DNA of 64,000 nucleotides from Methanocorpusculum petauri (GCF_026891975.1 NZ_JAPTGB010000007.1:27607-91606), one strand, 5' to 3'. Shown: positions 53,053 to 63,466, numbered from the stretch's first letter. Numbers and translations are program-made. The notes: generated by a model from the sequence alone, not told the origin.

Positions 53053-53295
53053 TCACGGAAGCAGGTAGTGGAAGACCAGATATATGATGAAACCGAAAAC
53101 CCCGATAACCGCAATACCAGCTGCCGCAACTGCGGAGATCTTGAAGAATTCGTCCTTCGTTGGTCTGCGTGCAAGTTTTAATACACGCAGGTACTTGCGG
53201 AAGAACTCGGAGATGCTCTGTTTGGAGACCTCCGGCATTTTCACGTTTACGGCAGAGGATGCTGCCTTCTTTTCAGTATTTTTTTCGTCTGCCAA
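53053..53295 (-). CDS. secE: Protein translocase subunit SecE (Sec61 gamma)
   Basis: An 80-residue protein with a polar 25-residue start, the amphipathic helix (SEFFRKYLRVLKLARRPTKDEFFKISAVAAAG) and one membrane helix at the end. This is the archaeal SecE/Sec61-gamma pattern, clamping the SecY channel. Slightly longer than typical because of the N-terminal extension. It lies between ftsZ and spt5. Confidence 0.93.
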   Translation of the reverse strand: MADEKNTEKKAASSAVNVKMPEVSKQSISEFFRKYLRVLKLARRPTKDEFFKISAVAAAGIAVIGVFGFIIYLVFHYLLP

Positions 53296-53301
53296 TATAA
53301 T

Positions 53302-54636
53302 TCACCTCAGGAAGTCAATCTCAAACTTGGATTTCTGAACCTGACTTGATTGTGGTGCCGTATATGTTTGCTCCTGTTTACCATAAATCTGTGGGGACTG
53401 AACACCGGTCACAATAAGCATGGTACGCATACGACCTTCCATCTCCGGGTCAACCTGCACTCCCCAGATGATCCGTGCTCCCGGGTCGATGCGCTGGTAA
53501 ACTTCCTGCACAACACCTTCAGCCTCAAACATGGTCATGTCGGGGCCGCCGATAACATTGATAAGTGCGGCGGTCGCGCCGGTGATGTCAACGTCCAGCA
53601 GGGGAGAACGCAGTGCTTTCTTGATGGAGTCGGTTGCTTTGTCTTCGCTGTCGGACTCACCCATACCGATCATGGCAATGCCACCCTGTTCCATGACGGT
53701 ACGGACATCGGCAAAGTCAAGGTTTACGAGACCGGGGAGGGTAATCAGTTCGGTGATACCTTTCACCGCGCGCATCAGAACTTCATCGGCGACTTTGAAT
53801 GCCTGAGAGAGAGGAAGACGCGGGACGACTTCAAGGATGCGGTCGTTTGGAATGACGATGACGGTATCCGCAACCTCACGAAGCCGCTCAAGACCGATCT
53901 CGGCGTTCTCCATACGGGTCGCGCTCTCACTCGTGAATGGAAGCGTGACGATGGCAATCGTCAGTGCGCCGACCTCTTTGGCAATTTTTGCGACAATCGG
54001 TGCGCTGCCGGTACCGGTTCCGCCGCCAAGACCTGCAGTGACAAATACCATGTTCGAACCGTTAATGGACTGGCGGATAACATCCTCACTCTCCAGTGCG
54101 GCTTCTTCTCCGCGCTGGGGCATTGCACCTGCACCAAGACCTTTTGTTGTCTGGCGTCCGATCAGGATGCGTTTTCCGACGCGTCCGCGGAGCATTGAGA
54201 GGTGCTGGGCATCGGTGTTCAGTGCGTAAATCTCCGCACCCTCAACACCTTCTTCGAAGATGCGGGCGACAGTGTTGGATCCGCCACCGCCACAGCCGAC
54301 AACGGTGATCTTCGTTTTCAGAGACTCAAGAATATCGTCAAACTCGTCGTCGTCATCCGTGTGATTCTCCGCCGGTGGCGTATACTTATACTGGCTGGAA
54401 AAATCGATGTCCTGTTTTGGTGCTGAGACAGGATCGATAGCTGGTCTCGGAGTCGGAACAGGAGCGGCACGAACCGGCTCGGGGGCAGGACTTTCGTATT
54501 CGGGGTATGCCTGTTCTCTGCGCGGGGTGAGTTCGACCTCATCCTCTGCATCATATATTGCGGAGACTGCGCTGTTGTCGCGTGCGGTCTCTTCAAACCG
54601 CTTGCGTGATAGTGCTTCTTCTACGATTGATCTCAT
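53302..54636 (-). CDS. ftsZ: Cell division protein FtsZ
   Basis: A 444-residue tubulin-like GTPase that forms the division ring. The GTPase core starts near residue 107 ([20 protein letters not shown]) and has the signature [18 protein letters not shown] and the T7 loop [11 protein letters not shown]. It carries an unusual ~105-residue N-terminal extension rich in Pro and acidic residues and a basic/hydrophobic C-terminal peptide ([10 protein letters not shown]) fit for a partner-binding tail. Start overlaps the deacylase stop by four bases. Confidence 0.96.
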   Translation of the reverse strand: MRSIVEEALSRKRFEETARDNSAVSAIYDAEDEVELTPRREQAYPEYESPAPEPVRAAPVPTPRPAIDPVSAPKQDIDFSSQYKYTPPAENHTDDDDEFDDILESLKTKITVVGCGGGGSNTVARIFEEGVEGAEIYALNTDAQHLSMLRGRVGKRILIGRQTTKGLGAGAMPQRGEEAALESEDVIRQSINGSNMVFVTAGLGGGTGTGSAPIVAKIAKEVGALTIAIVTLPFTSESATRMENAEIGLERLREVADTVIVIPNDRILEVVPRLPLSQAFKVADEVLMRAVKGITELITLPGLVNLDFADVRTVMEQGGIAMIGMGESDSEDKATDSIKKALRSPLLDVDITGATAALINVIGGPDMTMFEAEGVVQEVYQRIDPGARIIWGVQVDPEMEGRMRTMLIVTGVQSPQIYGKQEQTYTAPQSSQVQKSKFEIDFLR

Positions 54637-55961
54637 GAGTAATTCTCCAATCCCGGGATATGGATGGTGGACTGAACCGTCTTGGTCACCATCTCCGGCG
54701 TGACCGTTCTACCATCTGGAACGGTTACAGATTCACCTGCAACAAGTTTTCCGAACAGCGGACCGGACGGGACACCCTGCATGCGCGCGAGCCGGGCGTC
54801 AAACTGCCGACGGGTTATGGTGATCCGATCACCTTCCACCGTGGTACCCTGTGTACGTGTTATTTGTTGGATTGATGAAGCTATTAAATCACCTGCTATA
54901 TCACGGCGACGGGCGGCGGTTGTTAACAGGATAGGGAGAACTTTTCCGCTTTTGCCGGTGGTGTGAAACACACCGCCGATCCGATCCAGTTCTGCAAACA
55001 GTATTTCTTCCCTGCCGCCGAATGCTTCACTGAAAAAATCCTCGGGAAGAGTAATGGAGACCGGGTCTCCTGCATCGATCTCGCCGTGGGGGAAGAGTTT
55101 GATTGCGGGGTCGATCTCTTTTGCAAAGGAGAGGAAGTTTGTCCAGATTTCCCACGGCATGGTTCCGATTTTGTGCAGGTCGCTTTCCGTTACTTCGGGG
55201 ATGCCAAGTTCTTCCAGCAGTCCTTCGATGTGGGCGGCTTCTGATTTTGACATGGCTTTTTTGTCGACATGCGCGGCAATCGCACCACTTTTTGCGATCA
55301 TCTGCCGGATCATCGCGGCGTCCACACCAGCAATGTTCCGGGTATGCATCATGTGACCGAATGCTCCCCGGGTTTCGAGGGCAATGGCGGTCTGCCGGAC
55401 GGCGTAGTGTGTTCCGCCGAATCCGATCAACGGAATGATTTCTTCTTCGGGATCGGCCATGAGGATGCTGGTAGCAGCAGCACGAACGGCGTGCATGTTC
55501 CGCCATTCGGTTTCGGTACTGCCTACTTCTACGAAGAAGTACGGTGCATGGATGTTGGTGGGGCCGTGGTGGGTAATTTCGTAGGAGACGCGAAAGCCCT
55601 CCGGAACATACTTCTGATGGTTGCGGAGAACCGCCCGCATCCATGCAGGTGCAGTGATGCCAAGTTCACGAGGATTTCCGCCAAGGTCTGCGGTGGTGAA
55701 GTTTCCGGCGGGATGGACGGTCAGGACCGGTACCGGGTTGATACTTGCATGGCGGGCAAGAAATATGACGAGGTCTGCGTCAGGGCAGGTGATGTCGTCG
55801 TCTGCGTTGATGATGCGGTCATTCCATTCATGAAACGTCACCTCGTGTTTGGAAAGAAGCGGCCATCCCTCATCAGGCGGGTTTTGGATGAGGTTGTCTA
55901 TTGCGGCACGGAGGTTTACCCCGGCAATATCGGTGGTGGAGTGGATTATATCGATCTTCAT
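54633..55961 (-). CDS. dtdA: D-aminoacyl-tRNA deacylase (DTD2 type)
   Basis: The ATG at 55961 gives 442 residues; earlier in-frame codons to 56096 look non-coding. DTD2 hydrolyses D-amino acids from tRNA. The catalytic part (~1-270) has [35 protein letters not shown] and [15 protein letters not shown]; a C-terminal extension (~280-442) is common in methanogens. It is translationally coupled to ftsZ. Confidence 0.92.
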   Translation of the reverse strand: MKIDIIHSTTDIAGVNLRAAIDNLIQNPPDEGWPLLSKHEVTFHEWNDRIINADDDITCPDADLVIFLARHASINPVPVLTVHPAGNFTTADLGGNPRELGITAPAWMRAVLRNHQKYVPEGFRVSYEITHHGPTNIHAPYFFVEVGSTETEWRNMHAVRAAATSILMADPEEEIIPLIGFGGTHYAVRQTAIALETRGAFGHMMHTRNIAGVDAAMIRQMIAKSGAIAAHVDKKAMSKSEAAHIEGLLEELGIPEVTESDLHKIGTMPWEIWTNFLSFAKEIDPAIKLFPHGEIDAGDPVSITLPEDFFSEAFGGREEILFAELDRIGGVFHTTGKSGKVLPILLTTAARRRDIAGDLIASSIQQITRTQGTTVEGDRITITRRQFDARLARMQGVPSGPLFGKLVAGESVTVPDGRTVTPEMVTKTVQSTIHIPGLENYS

Positions 55962-56056
55962 GCTGGTAGAATTTTTGGCTTCGGGAAATGATGTGTGTTT
56001 TCTTTGAGGTTTTCTGAAATAACCAAAATCACCTTTCAGGAGTTTCCAAAAAAAGT

Positions 56057-56824
56057 TCAGAGATACCCGATACCTGTAACCGCACTCACGATCCACAGTA
56101 TCGCAAATATTACCGGGATGTGCGCCAGATACACACCAAGCGTCACTTTGCCGTTCCCCATACGGGCAAAGAATTTCCCGATTCTCCCCGCTTCCGGGAA
56201 TCGGAAACTACGGATGCCGTTTGGATAAAAGAGATCCCCGAGTGCAATACCGATCAGCAGCACGCCAAACCACGGGAACAGCGGGAAATAGTCCTGCGTT
56301 GTGTTCATGAAATCCGCTCCATGAATTCCCAGCGGATACAACCATTCAGGAGCGGTAATTTCCGGAATCACAAAGATGCCGATGAGAACGACAATGATGC
56401 CGGGAAGTATGTTCCATTTCCCGAACTGCAAAAACGGCAGGCACAACAGCATTGAGATGCTGAGCATGTGCAGGAAGCCGAACTTCACATACACGTCGTT
56501 ATGAAGGAAAAGAGCCGCACCGATCCAGGTAGCAATGGTAATTCCTATTGCAACGACGAACAGAAACAGGGCTTTGATGACGATGGAGCGGTAGTACTCT
56601 TTTGTTGTTCTGCCTTTTTTACGGGCGTGCCGGAGAATCAGTGCAACACCTGCAATGAGGACAAAAGATGCGGATGCAATGTTGATCGTCCCGTAATAAC
56701 TGAGAAACTCCTCGTCTTCAACGATCATGTGGAAGATCACCATGCAGGCAAGGAAGTGGTACACGATCATCCCGACAAGGGCAATGCCCCGGACTGCGTC
56801 CACTTCCCAATATCTGTCTCCCAT
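56057..56824 (-). CDS. DUF1624 / HGSNAT-like membrane protein
   Basis: A 255-residue protein with about seven membrane helices. WEVDAVRGIALVGMIVYHFL matches the start of DUF1624, related to heparan-alpha-glucosaminide N-acetyltransferase and other membrane acyltransferases; GIHGADFMNTTQDYFPLFPWFGV is a second conserved block. It probably transfers acyl groups to a carbohydrate at the membrane, but the substrate is unknown. It appears monocistronic. Confidence 0.82.
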   Translation of the reverse strand: MGDRYWEVDAVRGIALVGMIVYHFLACMVIFHMIVEDEEFLSYYGTINIASASFVLIAGVALILRHARKKGRTTKEYYRSIVIKALFLFVVAIGITIATWIGAALFLHNDVYVKFGFLHMLSISMLLCLPFLQFGKWNILPGIIVVLIGIFVIPEITAPEWLYPLGIHGADFMNTTQDYFPLFPWFGVLLIGIALGDLFYPNGIRSFRFPEAGRIGKFFARMGNGKVTLGVYLAHIPVIFAILWIVSAVTGIGYL

Positions 56825-56988
56825 GGTATTCCGTCCTATTTGGTTTCGATCGATATATATTTTGAGATTGACAGGGATATTTTCCCTATGTGAGATGATA
56901 ATCCGGGAAAGATATTTTCTTCATAATCCGTTCTGAAAAAGGTACGTGAAAGAGAGTGGAATGTTCTGCAAAGTAAAAAAGAAAAAAA

Positions 56989-57369
56989 TTATTTCCCTGT
57001 CTCAACGTCCTTTTTCGGACGTTCCGGTTTTACATAGGTGATGGAAAACGTTTCGGTCCCGCGTTCGCTCGGTGTTGCAGACGTTGAATACTCTGTTGCG
57101 AGCGACACCGCACCGAACTTGCACAGTTCGACACACTGACTGCAGATAACACATCGGAACCGGTCGATCGTCCACGTCTTTGTCGCACGGTCAACGGTGA
57201 TCGCCTGTGACGGACAACGTTTCATACAGATCGTGCACGAGGTGCATTTTGATGGATCGAGCACAACATGGCCGCGGGTCGCATCAAAGTGCCGGGCAGG
57301 CTCTGCCGGAAATGTTGTCGTTACCGGCTTGTGCGTAAACTGTTTGAGGATAATTTTCAGCATCTTCAT
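56989..57369 (-). CDS. echF: Ech-type hydrogenase ferredoxin subunit (EchF-like)
   Basis: The ATG at 57369 with AGGTGAT upstream gives 126 residues. Two [4Fe-4S] motifs, CTSCTICMKRCPS and CVICSQCVELCKFG, mark the NuoI-like polyferredoxin that passes electrons from ferredoxin toward the small subunit. It closes the six-gene operon, seven bases after EchE. Confidence 0.9.
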   Translation of the reverse strand: MKMLKIILKQFTHKPVTTTFPAEPARHFDATRGHVVLDPSKCTSCTICMKRCPSQAITVDRATKTWTIDRFRCVICSQCVELCKFGAVSLATEYSTSATPSERGTETFSITYVKPERPKKDVETGK

Positions 57370-57376
57370 CGCATCA

Positions 57377-58459
57377 TCACCTCTCCATACATCCGATGCA
57401 CGGATCAATCGTCAGGACAATCTGCGGTACATCCGCAAGTTCCGCGCCCGCAAGCATCGCGACCAGCGACGGAACATTCGTCAGTGTCGGCGTCCGCACG
57501 CGGAACTGCGTCAGGTACTTTGTACCGTTGCCGCGGAGGTAGTGCACCACTTCGCCGCGGGGCTGTTCGGATCTGCTGAAGTACTCGCCGTCCGGGTTGC
57601 CCTTCACCGGTACCGCCACTTCGCCGTCCGGCATTGCGGCAATGATTTTGTGAATGATGTCAACGGACTGGAACAGTTCTTTACACCGCACTTCGCAGCG
57701 TGCGTATCCATCGCAGCCGTCTGCCGTTACCGGTTTGAATCCGACATCCTGATACGCCAGATACTCCGATGTCCGGACATCCTGCGCCAGTCCTGAGCCG
57801 CGGGCAACGGGACCAACCGCACCGAGGTTGTATGCGTCGTCAGGTTTCAGAATGCCTTTTCCGATCAATCGTTTTTTCAGGGTATAGTCGTTTAAGAAGA
57901 CGTTTACCATCTCCTGCATCTCAGATTCAATGGTCTCAAGCCGTTTGTCCATGCCGGACAGGAATTCGTTCGTGACATCGCGGCGGACACCGCCTACTTT
58001 GCAGACTCCCTGAATTACCCTGCCGCCGGTTGTTGCTTCAAGTTCATTTAAGATCGATTCACGAATTTTCCATGCGTTGTAGAACAGACTCTCAAAGCCC
58101 AGTGCGTCCGCAAACAGGCCGAGCCAGAGCAGATGGCTGTGAATACGTGAGTATTCTCCCCACATCGTCCGGAGGTAGTTGGCGCGTTCCGGAATTTCGA
58201 TGCCCATCAGTCCTTCCACACCCTGACAGAATGTCGAGGAGTGTGTGAAACTGCAGATGCCGCATATCCGTTCCGCAAGGTACACGAAGTCAGCATATTC
58301 GCGGCGATCCACCAGACTTTCCAGACCGCGGTGCACGTAACCGATTGACGGAATGGCCTCAACCACGTGTTCATCTTCGATCACGAGATCGAGATGAATC
58401 GGTTCGGGCAGTACCGGATGCTGCGGGCCGAACGGTACAACCGTTCGTCTGCCGGTCAT
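57377..58459 (-). CDS. echE: Ech-type NiFe hydrogenase large subunit (EchE-like)
   Basis: A 360-residue catalytic subunit with both nickel-binding motifs: RICGICSFTHSS (CxxC) near residue 63 and the C-terminal DPCIGCMER. The protein ends directly after the second motif, so no cleavable C-terminal extension is present, as usual for Ech. It binds the NiFe site that evolves or oxidises H2. Overlaps EchD by four bases. Confidence 0.93.
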   Translation of the reverse strand: MTGRRTVVPFGPQHPVLPEPIHLDLVIEDEHVVEAIPSIGYVHRGLESLVDRREYADFVYLAERICGICSFTHSSTFCQGVEGLMGIEIPERANYLRTMWGEYSRIHSHLLWLGLFADALGFESLFYNAWKIRESILNELEATTGGRVIQGVCKVGGVRRDVTNEFLSGMDKRLETIESEMQEMVNVFLNDYTLKKRLIGKGILKPDDAYNLGAVGPVARGSGLAQDVRTSEYLAYQDVGFKPVTADGCDGYARCEVRCKELFQSVDIIHKIIAAMPDGEVAVPVKGNPDGEYFSRSEQPRGEVVHYLRGNGTKYLTQFRVRTPTLTNVPSLVAMLAGAELADVPQIVLTIDPCIGCMER

Positions 58460-58842
58460 GATGCGTCCTCCCGGGACACTTTCGTCACCGTTGGTGCGGG
58501 TGTTTCCTTCTTTTTGAACGGATATGGTACGCTTGTGCGGATGAATGTTCCGCCGAAGTCAAGGGTCATGCCGGTGAACGTGAATCCGTAGAGATCGTGA
58601 ATTTCGTTCTCGTACACGAACGCCCCGCCGTAGGATGCACCAATTGACGGGATTACCGTTTCTTCCGGAACGGTGATGCGGTAATGCACAAGATCGTTGT
58701 CTTTGTCAAACGAGTAGGTAATATCGTACTCTTCAGCCGCCGCAGTACAGGTGATCACCACAAGACGGCGCCCCTCGGCTTTCATGTCAGCCGCTATTTT
58801 CTCTATTCCTGCGGGGGATGCAGGGATTATTTCCATCGTCAT
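58456..58842 (-). CDS. echD: Ech-type hydrogenase subunit D (NuoC-like)
   Basis: A 128-residue NuoC/30-kDa-like subunit. The family core is VPEETVIPSIGASYGGAFVYENEIHDLYGFTFTGM. It links large and small subunits structurally. Four-base overlaps on both sides show tight coupling. Confidence 0.9.
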   Translation of the reverse strand: MTMEIIPASPAGIEKIAADMKAEGRRLVVITCTAAAEEYDITYSFDKDNDLVHYRITVPEETVIPSIGASYGGAFVYENEIHDLYGFTFTGMTLDFGGTFIRTSVPYPFKKKETPAPTVTKVSREDAS

Positions 58843-59279
58843 AGTGAGCCTCCGTTGTCAAGTACAGCACGTTTTTGTTCCAGAACGCCGATCGCTTTGA
58901 CCACTCCTTCAATTAGTGCTTCGGGCCGTACCGAGCATCCCGGTACATATACATCCACCGGAATGATCGTGTCAACCCCGCCGGAGACATTGTAGCAGTC
59001 GCGGAACACACCGCCGGAGGAGGCGCAGATACCGACTGCGACAACAACTTTTGGTTCGGGGATCTGGTCGTAGAGGTTTTTCAACACCTCTTTGTTCTGC
59101 TCGTTTACACTGCCGGTCACAACAAATATATCCGCGTGCGCCGGGTTGCCGGTATTGATGATGCCGAACCGTTCCACGTCATACAGGGGCGTCAGCGCTG
59201 CGAGGATTTCAATGTCGCATCCGTTGCAGCTGGATGCATTGTAGTGCAGAAGCCAGGGGGATTTTCCAGCAGAACTCAT
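58839..59279 (-). CDS. echC: Ech-type hydrogenase small subunit (EchC, NuoB-like)
   Basis: A 146-residue protein with the proximal [4Fe-4S] ligands: NASSCNGCDIEILAAL (CxxC), a cysteine in VAVGICASSGG, and the final one in VYVPGCSVRPEALIEG. It passes electrons to the NiFe site. Coupled by overlapping stop/start codons to EchB and EchD. Confidence 0.93.
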   Translation of the reverse strand: MSSAGKSPWLLHYNASSCNGCDIEILAALTPLYDVERFGIINTGNPAHADIFVVTGSVNEQNKEVLKNLYDQIPEPKVVVAVGICASSGGVFRDCYNVSGGVDTIIPVDVYVPGCSVRPEALIEGVVKAIGVLEQKRAVLDNGGSL

Positions 59280-60148
59280 CCTATCACACCTCCTAAGAGA
59301 CCGATCACTGCGATGTTAACTACACCGAGGAGGATCGTTACAATCCACAGACTTTTCACTGTCATTTTCCACGTCACCCGCGGGAACAGGTTGTCCATCA
59401 GAATTTCCAGGAAGTAGCAGATGACGACTACAATAATGCCGAGAACCGGATTTCCTGCAAAGAACAGGAACAGAAGTGCAAGAATCAGAACCGTCTCGTA
59501 CCAGTGGGCAATCTCCACTTTTGCAAGTGTTCTGCCGGATAAGGATGCTGTTACGCCCTTCACAAGTTCCTGATGGGCGTGGTGCGATGTTGAAATGTCA
59601 AACGGGGATTTCCGCAGTTTCAGTGTGAGAATTGCAAACAGTGCGAGGAACACACCCGGCAGATAGATGATCGGCGGAACGGTTTCTTTGAGAATGTCAG
59701 AGACGAAGAAGCTGCCCGTTATCAGGAAAAATCCCGCTGCAAGCAGGATCAGGATTGGTTCTGCAACCATGACGCTGATCAGTTCACGTTCCGCACCCAC
59801 GCTTGAGTACGGGGCGTTTGCTGCATATGCTGCAAGAATGAGGAAGGTATGCGCAAGTGCAAGGGCAAAGACGACCAGAAGCAGGTCGCCTCCGGCGAAC
59901 AGCAGTGCTCCGGAAAATGCAATCAGGACGAGGTAGCCTGTGGTGAAGATCATCTCTACCGGGTTGGCAAACGCACGTTCTTTGTGCCAGAGTTTGCTGA
60001 TGTCGTAGAACGGCTGTAATACCGGAGGGCCGCGCCGGCTCTGCATCCGTGCGGTAAGTACGCGGTCAATTCCGGCGATCAGTCCGCCGAGAAGCGGTGC
60101 AAGAATAAGGAACAGGACTGCACCTGCTGCTGCAAGAAGATAGTTCAT
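59276..60148 (-). CDS. echB: Ech-type hydrogenase membrane subunit B (NuoH-like)
   Basis: The ATG at 60148 gives 290 residues; in-frame codons up to 60211 lie within EchA. About eight membrane helices plus the NuoH signature RRGPPVLQPFYDISKLWHKE and the acidic loop SPFDISTSHHAHQELVKG. It forms the ion channel interface at the catalytic arm. Confidence 0.93.
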   Translation of the reverse strand: MNYLLAAAGAVLFLILAPLLGGLIAGIDRVLTARMQSRRGPPVLQPFYDISKLWHKERAFANPVEMIFTTGYLVLIAFSGALLFAGGDLLLVVFALALAHTFLILAAYAANAPYSSVGAERELISVMVAEPILILLAAGFFLITGSFFVSDILKETVPPIIYLPGVFLALFAILTLKLRKSPFDISTSHHAHQELVKGVTASLSGRTLAKVEIAHWYETVLILALLFLFFAGNPVLGIIVVVICYFLEILMDNLFPRVTWKMTVKSLWIVTILLGVVNIAVIGLLGGVIG

Positions 60149-62088
60149 ATCATCACCCCCAGAAACGCGAGTACAAACATGATTCCAATGAGAAGAATGG
60201 AGATAATCCATGACGGTTTAATCAGTACATCTTCTCCGCAGTACTCTTCCATGTAGTAGTTTGCGGATTTTGCTTCTTTGTACACGCCGAGCGAACCACG
60301 GAATCTGCCAGTTTCATCAACCCCGCGACCGCAGAGATAGGGGGGGAGGGTTCTGCCTGCGGAGGATCCGAAGTGGGCTGCAAGTACGAGGACTGCGAGA
60401 ATTACGAACATGATTGCGATCATGAGAATGTTGTCGGAGAGTATTGCTCCGGTATCGGTAAATCCAGTATAAATTCCGGCAAGATAGGGTTCGATCCAGT
60501 ATATGGTGATTGCGGCAAAGCCGACACAGCAGAGGATTGTGAAGATTCCGGTGGCAGTTACTGCGATTTTTTCGGATGTGTGCAGGGTGGTGTCGGGAGC
60601 CTGAGGGCGGTTCATGCGCATGAACAGTTTTCCGAGCCATTTCGTCCAGAAGAATATCGTGAATGCACTGCCGAATGCAAGGAGGATGACGAGGGCCCAG
60701 CCGAACGGAGCTTCGAGGAATGCGACGATTGCCGCCCATTTGGAGATGAGCATGCCGAACGGTGCAAGGTACATGCCGCAGATTCCTATGATCATCATGG
60801 TTGCCAGAAGCGGCAGGCGGACGAGAAGTCCGTCCATGTCTTCGATGTCGCGGCTGTCGATTCTGTGCTCAACTGCACCGACGCACATGAACAGGAGCGC
60901 TTTTGCAACGGCGTGGAAGATGATCAGAAGAATTGCTGCCATGACTGCTTCAGGGGTGCCGATTCCGGCACAGGCAGTTATCAGGCCGAGATTTGCGATG
61001 GTTGAGTAGGCTAAAACTTTCTTTGCGTTGCTCTGCGAGATGGCAAGGGCGGAGGTTACAAAGAAGGTGAAGACACCAATCGCGGCGAGGGCTGTGCCGA
61101 CGGCGGTCTGCGCAAAGACCGGGGCGAATACGACCAGAAGGTAGACGCCGGCTTTTACCATGGTGCTGGAGTGCAGGAGGGCGGATACCGGGGTCGGTGC
61201 GACCATTGCACCGGTAAGCCAGGTTGAGAACGGCATCTGGGCGGCTTTGGTGAGACCGGCAACGGCGATGAGTGCTGCCGGAATGGTGAGTGCCGCCATT
61301 TCATGGTAGCCGATAATGCCGGTGATGCTGAGGAGGTTGGTTCCGAACGGTTTTATCTCGAGAAGGGAGATGATTGCAAGGGTAAAGGCTATTCCGCCGA
61401 TGAGGTTCATCCACACGGCGCGGAAGGAGTTGGTGACTGCTTCAGGCGTTTTTGAGTATCCGATAAGGAGGAAGGAACACAGCGTGGTGACTTCCCAGAA
61501 GCAGAGGATCCACATGAGGCTGTCGGAGAGGACGATGCCGAACATGGCGGTGAGGAAGATGAAGAGCATCGCGAAGAAGTACGGTTTGCGTTCGGTAATC
61601 TCGGTATGGTGATGATGATAGTCTTTCATGTAGCCGAGGGCATAGACGCAGATGAGGGTTCCGATAATGCCGATGATCAGTACCATAATCGCCGACAGGT
61701 TGTTGACGACGAATGTGGTTGAGATAACGACGGATTCGGCATAGACGAACTCCAGAACAAACAGCAGGGCGAGCTGGACAAGGGAGAGGGCAAGTGGAAG
61801 GATTCTGCGGTATTTGATTGAAAGTGCGATGATTGCAAGGGCAATTACGAGCTCAACCACAAAGAGACCGATGCTTATCAGTTTAGTATGTTCAAGGGCG
61901 ATCATCAGCGGTAGAGGACTTGCCCATGCAAGGTAGGCAAGGCAAACCGATGCGGCAATAATGATCGCGGAAGCGACACCGACAATACTGGTACGAATGG
62001 CGTCCCTGTTCAGCACGGCAAGGAGGATTCCGGCAAACAGGGGGACCAGCAGCAGTATGAGGATGGCTACGAGTTCCGGCGGGTACAT
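60145..62088 (-). CDS. echA: Ech-type hydrogenase antiporter-like subunit A (NuoL-like)
   Basis: A 647-residue multi-helix protein of the NuoL/Mrp antiporter family and first gene of the operon. Typical segments: FWEVTTLCSFLLIGYS, LTKAAQMPFSTWLTGAMVAPTPVSALLHSSTMVKAG (key Lys and His) and HAVAKALLFMCVGAVEH. It translocates H+ or Na+ coupled to ferredoxin/H2 chemistry. Confidence 0.93.
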   Translation of the reverse strand: MYPPELVAILILLLVPLFAGILLAVLNRDAIRTSIVGVASAIIIAASVCLAYLAWASPLPLMIALEHTKLISIGLFVVELVIALAIIALSIKYRRILPLALSLVQLALLFVLEFVYAESVVISTTFVVNNLSAIMVLIIGIIGTLICVYALGYMKDYHHHHTEITERKPYFFAMLFIFLTAMFGIVLSDSLMWILCFWEVTTLCSFLLIGYSKTPEAVTNSFRAVWMNLIGGIAFTLAIISLLEIKPFGTNLLSITGIIGYHEMAALTIPAALIAVAGLTKAAQMPFSTWLTGAMVAPTPVSALLHSSTMVKAGVYLLVVFAPVFAQTAVGTALAAIGVFTFFVTSALAISQSNAKKVLAYSTIANLGLITACAGIGTPEAVMAAILLIIFHAVAKALLFMCVGAVEHRIDSRDIEDMDGLLVRLPLLATMMIIGICGMYLAPFGMLISKWAAIVAFLEAPFGWALVILLAFGSAFTIFFWTKWLGKLFMRMNRPQAPDTTLHTSEKIAVTATGIFTILCCVGFAAITIYWIEPYLAGIYTGFTDTGAILSDNILMIAIMFVILAVLVLAAHFGSSAGRTLPPYLCGRGVDETGRFRGSLGVYKEAKSANYYMEEYCGEDVLIKPSWIISILLIGIMFVLAFLGVMI

Positions 62089-62120
62089 AATATCACTTGT
62101 TGAAAGTATGGGGATTGATC

Positions 62121-62129
62121 ATTATTAAT
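62121..62129 (-). promoter_or_regulatory. Probable promoter of the ech operon
   Basis: ATTAATAAT on the minus strand, ~35 bases ahead of the echA ATG, is the only TATA-like element in the upstream region and predicts a very short leader. Confidence 0.35.
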
Positions 62130-62216
62130 CATTCTAATTCTTGCCCGAACCCGGACAGGGATGTGTTCCGTCCTCTGTGGGGATGGAAATCCAGAGTAAA
62201 CGCTGCCTGTGGGGAG

Positions 62217-62573
62217 TTATGCAGTTAGTTCTTTCCATACATGCGTCTGGAAGATACTGTCTGCTTTTGCGGCTTCTTCCATTTCAAGATAGAGTTTCCA
62301 GGGAACGGCATAGGTGAGATATTCATGGGGAATGAGGTTGCGTACGTGTAGTCTTCCGGCAAGATCGGTGAGGCCGAGGACGGCAGACGGGAGCAAATCT
62401 TCCCCTGAGGTGTTGTGCAATGATGCTGTCCATAGGTTTTGTAGTGGGTGCAGTCCAGGATAAAGTTTTGGGTAATCTGTATGGTTGTAATTTTTTCCGG
62501 TAATGTGACCCGTGATGGGTTTTTCCGGAGGTGCTGCTCCATAGATAAGAAAGCATAAGACCTGCAACGACAA
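62217..62573 (-). CDS. Doubtful hypothetical protein
   Basis: A 118-codon frame with a plausible C-terminal half (LGLTDLAGRLHVRNLIPHEY, then YLEMEEAAKADS) but an odd N-terminus and no recognised motif. An overlapping frame of the same length on the same strand (62225-62581) is less protein-like. It could be a real orphan or chance; if false, 62130-62586 is gene-free. Confidence 0.3.
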   Translation of the reverse strand: MSLQVLCFLIYGAAPPEKPITGHITGKNYNHTDYPKLYPGLHPLQNLWTASLHNTSGEDLLPSAVLGLTDLAGRLHVRNLIPHEYLTYAVPWKLYLEMEEAAKADSIFQTHVWKELTA

Positions 62574-62586
62574 ACTATCAACAGTT

Positions 62587-63294
62587 ATGGCTGAGGATGT
62601 GGCAGGCAGTTCGATGCCTCAGGATATTCTGAATACCTTCTACTCCGGCGAGAATCCGCTCTGTGTGATGCAGAATCTCCGTGAGGTACAAGGCCGCAAA
62701 AAGATACTGATTATTTCGGATCAGCGGCTGATGTACTTTGAGGAGAATGCGACGGGTATGTATGATGATACGCTGTATGCGTTTGCCCGTATTGATTCGG
62801 CAGTTTTTCATGAGGGTAAAAAATCGGCGGAGCTGAAGATCGCTGATACGGATGGTGCGGTGCTGAAGATCGACTGGCTTCTTCATGAAGAGGCGGAGCG
62901 GGTTCTCCTGACATTACAATCGGCGATGAATGATCTGGGAACTGCATTGGTGTCTCTGGATAAGAGGAAGTCGATGTTTTCCGGGGAGGAGTGGACGCTG
63001 AAAAAGCCGGTGGATTATCTGACGAAGACGGTGAAGTCGGATGCGCCGCCGATGACGGAGAGTTATGTTGCGCCGATTCTTCCCAAGGATGAGGCAGTGG
63101 CGGATGAGGGGGGACATGAGCTGTTTGAGGAGAGTGGGGAGCCGGTCTGTGCTTCTGCGGAAAGGGAGGAGATGGATCAGGATACGGTGAGAGAGTGTCT
63201 GAAGGCGCTCCGTACACTGTATGATAATCATGTGCTGACCGAGGAGCAGTACCGCAAGCTGCGGCTGCCGCTTCTGGAGATGCTGGATATTTAA
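62587..63294 (+). CDS. PH-domain protein with C-terminal SHOCT motif
   Basis: A 235-residue protein. Residues ~15-110 resemble a bacterial-type PH domain (KKILIISDQRLMYFEENATGMYDDTLYAFARIDSA is its strand pattern; only part quoted: RLMYFEENATGMYDDTLYAF). A low-complexity acidic linker follows, and the C-terminal ~30 residues (LRTLYDNHVLTEEQYRKLRLPLLEML) match the SHOCT short C-terminal motif. Function unknown; a membrane-near or oligomerisation role is guessed. It is followed by T-rich DNA and then repeats. Confidence 0.72.
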   Translation: MAEDVAGSSMPQDILNTFYSGENPLCVMQNLREVQGRKKILIISDQRLMYFEENATGMYDDTLYAFARIDSAVFHEGKKSAELKIADTDGAVLKIDWLLHEEAERVLLTLQSAMNDLGTALVSLDKRKSMFSGEEWTLKKPVDYLTKTVKSDAPPMTESYVAPILPKDEAVADEGGHELFEESGEPVCASAEREEMDQDTVRECLKALRTLYDNHVLTEEQYRKLRLPLLEMLDI

Positions 63295-63466
63295 TTTCTT
63301 TTTTTGTGGTTGTGCCCGGAGGGACTATCTGTGAGGAGGTATCCTTGGGGAGGGGGGTTCGGAAATTTTTGATACGTGGTTATTCCAAGTTAATCCAGGT
63401 TTTGCGTTATTCTGTGGAGGTTTTTCGGGGGCTTTTTTGCTTTGGTTTTGCTTGGAGTAACCACGG

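Noticed and set aside
62225..62581. Alternative 118-codon minus-strand frame
   Set aside because: Less protein-like than the overlapping frame at 62217-62573, which is itself doubtful.
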